Source of the DNA: Apostichopus japonicus
Lineage: Eukaryota > Echinodermata > Holothuroidea > Aspidochirotida > Stichopodidae
Direction: 5' to 3'
DNA length: 64,000 nt
Assembly (NCBI RefSeq): GCF_037975245.1
Contig: NC_092562.1
Location: 8,287,001-8,351,000 of the forward strand
Shown in pieces: positions 24,701 through 30,700 of the stretch. Positions within the stretch are counted from its first letter, which is position 1. Each line of letters opens with the position of its first letter. A program made the position numbers and the translations under genes. The notes beneath the pieces are model-generated. The model was not told the DNA's origin. It searched no databases and saw only the letters and a list, made by a program, of their open reading frames with translations.

Positions 24701-27700
24701 GTAGGATAACGGGCCAGCAATATATTAGCAATGTGTAACTTCTTTACTCTTAAGAATAGCTACAGATTTTGCAGCAAAATTGTCCTTTTCAACATAAAAA
24801 ACATTTTTCTATCATTACACTCCTTTAGTGATTATACTCAATAAAGTTAACCTGGTTCGGGTTATTGTCTCAATTTTTATTTGTCTTAAATATCTGACAT
24901 TGCAAGTCTTTGCAGGTAGGCTGGTGATGGGCTGAATTAACAATACCATGTTGAAGGTTTAAGTCACTGTTGCAATTTGGCTTTGTATATATAGTCCATG
25001 GATGTGATTGAGATACATCATATACATAGTAAACATGTCATTGCCTACAAGTTTGCTGTTATAAAGCACAATATGGTGGTATTTCTGGTTGCAAGGTATT
25101 GCTTTGGGTACAACAGCTATCATTTCAAGAATTATGGGTTAATCAATGGTCTACCATGGATGCATTTATCTCAGGGTAATGTATGAAAAGGGATATAACA
25201 ATTGCTGAATGTACTCGGCCTACGGCTCTTGAGTTCATTGCCCTGCAATTAATGCAGGGTAGATAGTTGATTAACCCTGTTCATTAAAACCTAACACTTA
25301 GTAATTTTCATCTCAGAATTTACAATTTAATAAAAACATTTTGAAGGTAAATAACCAACAGCAAGGCCTCAAAGCATGCACAAATAAAATGACAAGAATG
25401 ACAATAATTAGCCTATGCATTGATCAACACTATTTTGTACAGCATGACGACCTGATGCAAGATCATACTCTGGCTGTGTCCAAGCATAGCAAATAGTACA
25501 CAATAGTATAGTACACAATATACTGTGCTAAGCTATATAGTTAATTTTTGGTCATAAACACCTGAACAATTCCATCAAGAAATTTCTAAAACAAACAGCT
25601 AACGTTTGTGTAGTGCAATTGCTTTAATATTTGATCACACAATAATAGGAGCGATCTTACCAGGATCGTTAGGCCTTTTTTCCTAGGTGACATCTTAATG
25701 CAATTATATGCACATTAATACCAACATTGTTAATTAGGTTATGGTTGTTGAACTCACCCTATGGTCATTATACTTCATGCTGAAAGCAAGCTTTCTTTAG
25801 TTTAGTGATTATTTTGCCAAGGGGTGTTATTAATCCGCCATTGAGTTTACCCAGCATTATCCATAGGTTAATGCAAGGTCAGCTGATGTCAATGGGCCAA
25901 TCAGATTTGAGAACATTTAACAAGTATGAATGAATAACGCTCTATTATAATCCCGGTGGAAGTTGACATGTTTCCTGCAGATAGGAACATTAAATCTCTT
26001 AATATACTGGTATGAGGGATGACAACTTATACAGCAAGTAGCATACAGTAGAATAAATAAGTATTTTACATTAAATAAGTGACTTACGTGTATACAAGGT
26101 GAATATACTTATTCCATGTGTAATGTATGCCTTAAACATGAATTGAGAATTTAGAAATTTAGAAAACAAAGATCAATAGAAACCCATTGTTATTTTGATT
26201 TGTATATGAAGTAACCCACATGTTACAGGACAGCTACCATTTATGTTCGATGTGAAAGGTGTGCATGATAGTTATTTGAAATGTCCATAACAGAAAAATG
26301 TAATCTCATAGCTCAAATCTTGCCAATTACTAACGATCCTTTAGTGGACCAAGGAAATAAAACTGAAGAAACCTATTCTCTGTGTGTATGAGGGGGGGGG
26401 GGGAAGGAGGGCGGTGCCAAACTACATTCACACTGATATACAAGTAATTGCTGTCAAATATGTCCACTGCCAAACCAGGGATATGTTATTGTCACTCATA
26501 TGTTGGTGAGGATCTGCCAACAGTAATACTATAGCTGTTTTATTTTCACTGCTTAGACCTCGATCAGAATTTAAACTGATTTACAATTAGTAAAACTAGT
26601 CTGTGAAGACTTAAATACAGTATAGGGCAGGAGATCTAGAAGATCCAAATTTGTTCTAGAAAACTGTTAATTAATAGAGAACTAAGTATTCAAATTTGTG
26701 TAGCATTTTCGAAAGCTCTCAAATTTCTTCTCATTGAATAAGATGTGTATAAAACTGCAATACATCTTTACTCATTACAGAACCACCAGGGGAAGGTCTC
26801 GTTCATAGCAGCGCAAGGTTTGTATAGATCGTTATTATTTAGCATTTGTGGGAATAACTGTCCTGAATAGATTGATCGCTTGTTAAACATTCATTCTGAG
26901 CTTGTACTCTTTATTAGACGAACATCAGATATAACTAGATGTTCTTTTTGGAAGACTTGCTTGAATTGTTTCCTGAGTTATTAATAACCTGTTTTTTACA
27001 GCACAAACTGTCAAAAAATGTATCTGCTCATTTTTTGTAAAGTTAGATGCAAAGATTTTGAGCTATTTTTGACAAGTGCTTGTTGAAAATCGTAAAGTAA
27101 TCATCTACAAAACTTGTGGTTTTAATTGAGTAGATTGGAAAGATAAAGTGCCCGAACATTCTTTTCATTAGAAAAAATATATGATATAACTAAAGAGCAG
27201 TTACAATGAAAGCAATATGTTTTAAGGTTTTGTTCTTGGTGCTTCCTTGCCTCTGTCTTGGTATATGGAGTCACTAAATTCATAAACGTCAGGATAATAT
27301 CATTTGTCATACCCTCTGTTAGTAAATTCAGTGTTGATGAGCTACAGAAGTATTTCTGTACCTCTTTCTTTTCTTATTGAGCCACTATTTTATCCATTGT
27401 TAACGGAAATAAGTTGACCCACCTTTTTATTACTGTTATCTTCAATATTGGCTCTTTTAAACACTATAAAAAAGTTTGCAAAATATCAACAGCCTTTTTG
27501 TATATTTCTTGATGGAATGCTCATGCAGGCTGACAATACTTTTGTCTGCTTTTCTCCTGCCTTCTTGTAGGACTGTCTATTTCTACAATGAAATGATTTC
27601 TTTTGTGTGGTTACTTGTGATTATCTCTTTAGAATAGCACTTGATAAAATAAGGACATTTTGTGGTAGTTACTGGAAGATTAAAGTTTAAATCATTGATC

Positions 27701-30700
27701 TCCATAACCAGCTGTTTTTTTTATATTTTTTATGTTCCTGTGATATTTCTTACTGTTCTGAAGGACCGAGGGAAGGTACAAAGGATGATTTCTGGAGGAT
27801 GGTTTGGAAAGAGGATGTAGAGACAATAGTGACGCTGGTAGATAAAGATGGAACCGAGCAGGTAAACATTATAGTGATTGATATATATATATGTAAGAAG
27901 TAAATGTGAAACCAATAAAAGGAACCAAGTAAAGTCACAGTATTAAGAGAGAGAGAGATGTGTTGAACCGCATTATCATTGTCAATATCATAGCACATCA
28001 ATTTGATGTAACATAACATTTCTGTGTAATTTATTTTTATTTCAATAACAACAGCATTCTAAGGATGCACAATACTGGCCAAACAAGGTCAATACAAGCC
28101 AGAAATATGGTGCTATCACAGTACTGTTGATGGAGACAACAGCCTTCAGAAGCTACATACTCAGAGAAATGAATGTTATCAAGGTATGACTTAATATTTT
28201 ACTCTCTTCTGACATGATGAATATAAATCAAACTCATATCCACTAAAAAAATATATATCTCATGTGTCTGCATGAGTATTTAGTTGATTAGTAAATAAAC
28301 TTAGGGCACATTAATATGAAGTGATTGTTTGCCATATTATGTTTATATTTGGACAAATGTCATTAGAAAATTCAAAGAGGCTGTTTCATCAACATTTGAT
28401 ATTTATTTACCTGTATTTAACCAAATTTTAAAATACAATAATAAAACTAAATACAAAAAGATATGAGTTAATGCTAAGAATAAATATTACCATGTTTGGT
28501 GCTTATAAATATCTTAAAACTCGAAGGATAGAAACTATCTGTAATTCTCATAGAACCCTAATGGTGTCAAAGTCTATTTCTAGAACAAAGATATTTGTGA
28601 TTTCCATTAGCTGGGTGTAAATGATCTTTCAAACTGAATTGAAGATATTTCAATGCTTAAAGTGGAGAGATGATCAAATTCAATTTCGTTTGCATGACAA
28701 CATGGCAATTGTATATTTACGCTTCAATATAATGTGTTAGAAGAGGTTTTATTTATATTTGATTTACATAATTGGTTGATTAATTGACTGACTTTAATAA
28801 TTGCTTTCTTTACTTCTGTCATTTGTTATTCTTGTTTTGTCTCTCATGATGATGCAGAGAATGAAAGAAGAATATTTTACAGTAAATGAATTAAGATTTT
28901 ATTTGCTGCCATCCAACATGGCTGTGTTTACAGTAGATCTGTTAAGAATCATGGAAGACAATGTTGACTATTTGCTGCTTCACTTGTGTGTTATTTATTA
29001 CATTGTTACATCAGGGTAATGAGAAATTTCATACTACTGTGACACAGTATGAGATCCCCTGTTGGAAGTATGGAGGTGTTCCTTCCGAGCCTGCTGACCT
29101 CACCTCTGCCATCAAACAGATCAAGAATCATCAGAAAGGAGGCAAACATTTACTGGTCCATTGTAGGTAAGAACACACAGAGTGGAAACAGAAATGTTAA
29201 AATCCCAAAACATTTCACATTCCTCTATTAACTATTTAATACAGACTCATTCAGGATGTTCTCATTGAGGTGATTTAGTTTCCTTCAAAGTTCCTTGAGG
29301 ACAAGAAATGTCAATGGTTGAAAAAATTATTAATTTTTTATCTCTTTTTTTCCTTTCTTGAGTAATGGTGTTGGTGCTACTGGTGTATTCATTAGTCTCT
29401 ATGATCTGATGGATGTCATTAAAACCAAGAAGGAAGTCAGTGTGTTTGATGTCATAGAAGGAATGAGAAAAGACAGGGTGAACATGGTACTGACAAAAGT
29501 AAGTATATTTGATACATAGAGTAATAGTGTTGGTGCTACTGGTATATCCATTACTAGTATCTATGATATAATTGTGTCACATGTAATTATTAATTGGTCA
29601 GAAAATACTGAATCAGTTTGTAGGAGGACAACTAGTCTCTAGAATTACTTACATTTGATGAGGTCAATATGCTTCCTTCTAATGTTAGCTCCAGTATCTG
29701 TTCATCTTTGATGCTTTGTTGGAAGCCATGTTGTCTCCAGACTCTCAGATGTCATGTGATCAACTCAAGAAACTTGACCTGTCAGCAATGAAGAAGAAAT
29801 GCAAGAAGGAATTCCAGGTAAGTGTATCACTGAATGATGATTAACGATAGATTGTTTTAAGTGTAATACTAAATATGTTGTATAACTATATAGTGTATTT
29901 AATTAATGTATGTTGTATTACTTAGTGGTGTACTACTTTATGCTGTATTAATATAACAGTAATTTGGAATTCAATTAGAAAAGTAGGCAATATTACATGA
30001 TGAGCAAAGTCAATGTGTATTAATCTAATAAGAAATACTGCATGAATTTGTTTAGATTTTGCAAGAAACTACCAAACATCAGGAGGACTTGGCAACCCTA
30101 GCAGGAAATTCATCTGAGAATAATCATAAGAACAGGTTCCCTGATCTCCTTCCAGGTGAGCTACTCCCATTAAATTTTAGTTGTGTAACAAAACATATGT
30201 ATGGAACAATGAAATTGTCACCCCAATTAAGTTATTGATGGTAGGTTATTTACATTATTTAAATTTCCATATTACTCTTTTACAGTGGACAAATTCAGAC
30301 CAGTCTTGAAATCCCCAGGCAACTTATTTGGTTCCAATGGTTACATCAATGCTACATTTGCCAAGGTTTGTGTGTAATGTACCTATCTGGTCTTTAATTA
30401 GACTATATATAATCTAAAAGCAACTGATTTTTATTTTGTGAAACATTTCTTATATGCATATGCATCAGAAAGAATTATTGAAACTTCTCCTGCAAGATGT
30501 AGAACCTTAAAACATATGTAGATACTAAGTATTAATTTGTTCATTGTATTAACAATATGTTTGAAATGTATCTCAGATTGCTGTAACTAGTAATGGCCAT
30601 TATACATACATTTTTCAGAACATTTCACAGAGGGGGTTTATAATGACCCAATCACCTCTAGCCTCAACCGTAGAAGACGTTTGGAGACTGGTCTTTGATT

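Noticed and set aside
28801-29019. Leu/Met-rich frame before the D1 WPD exon
   Set aside because: It reads through an intron. The PTP alignment is continuous from 28183 to 29015 without it.
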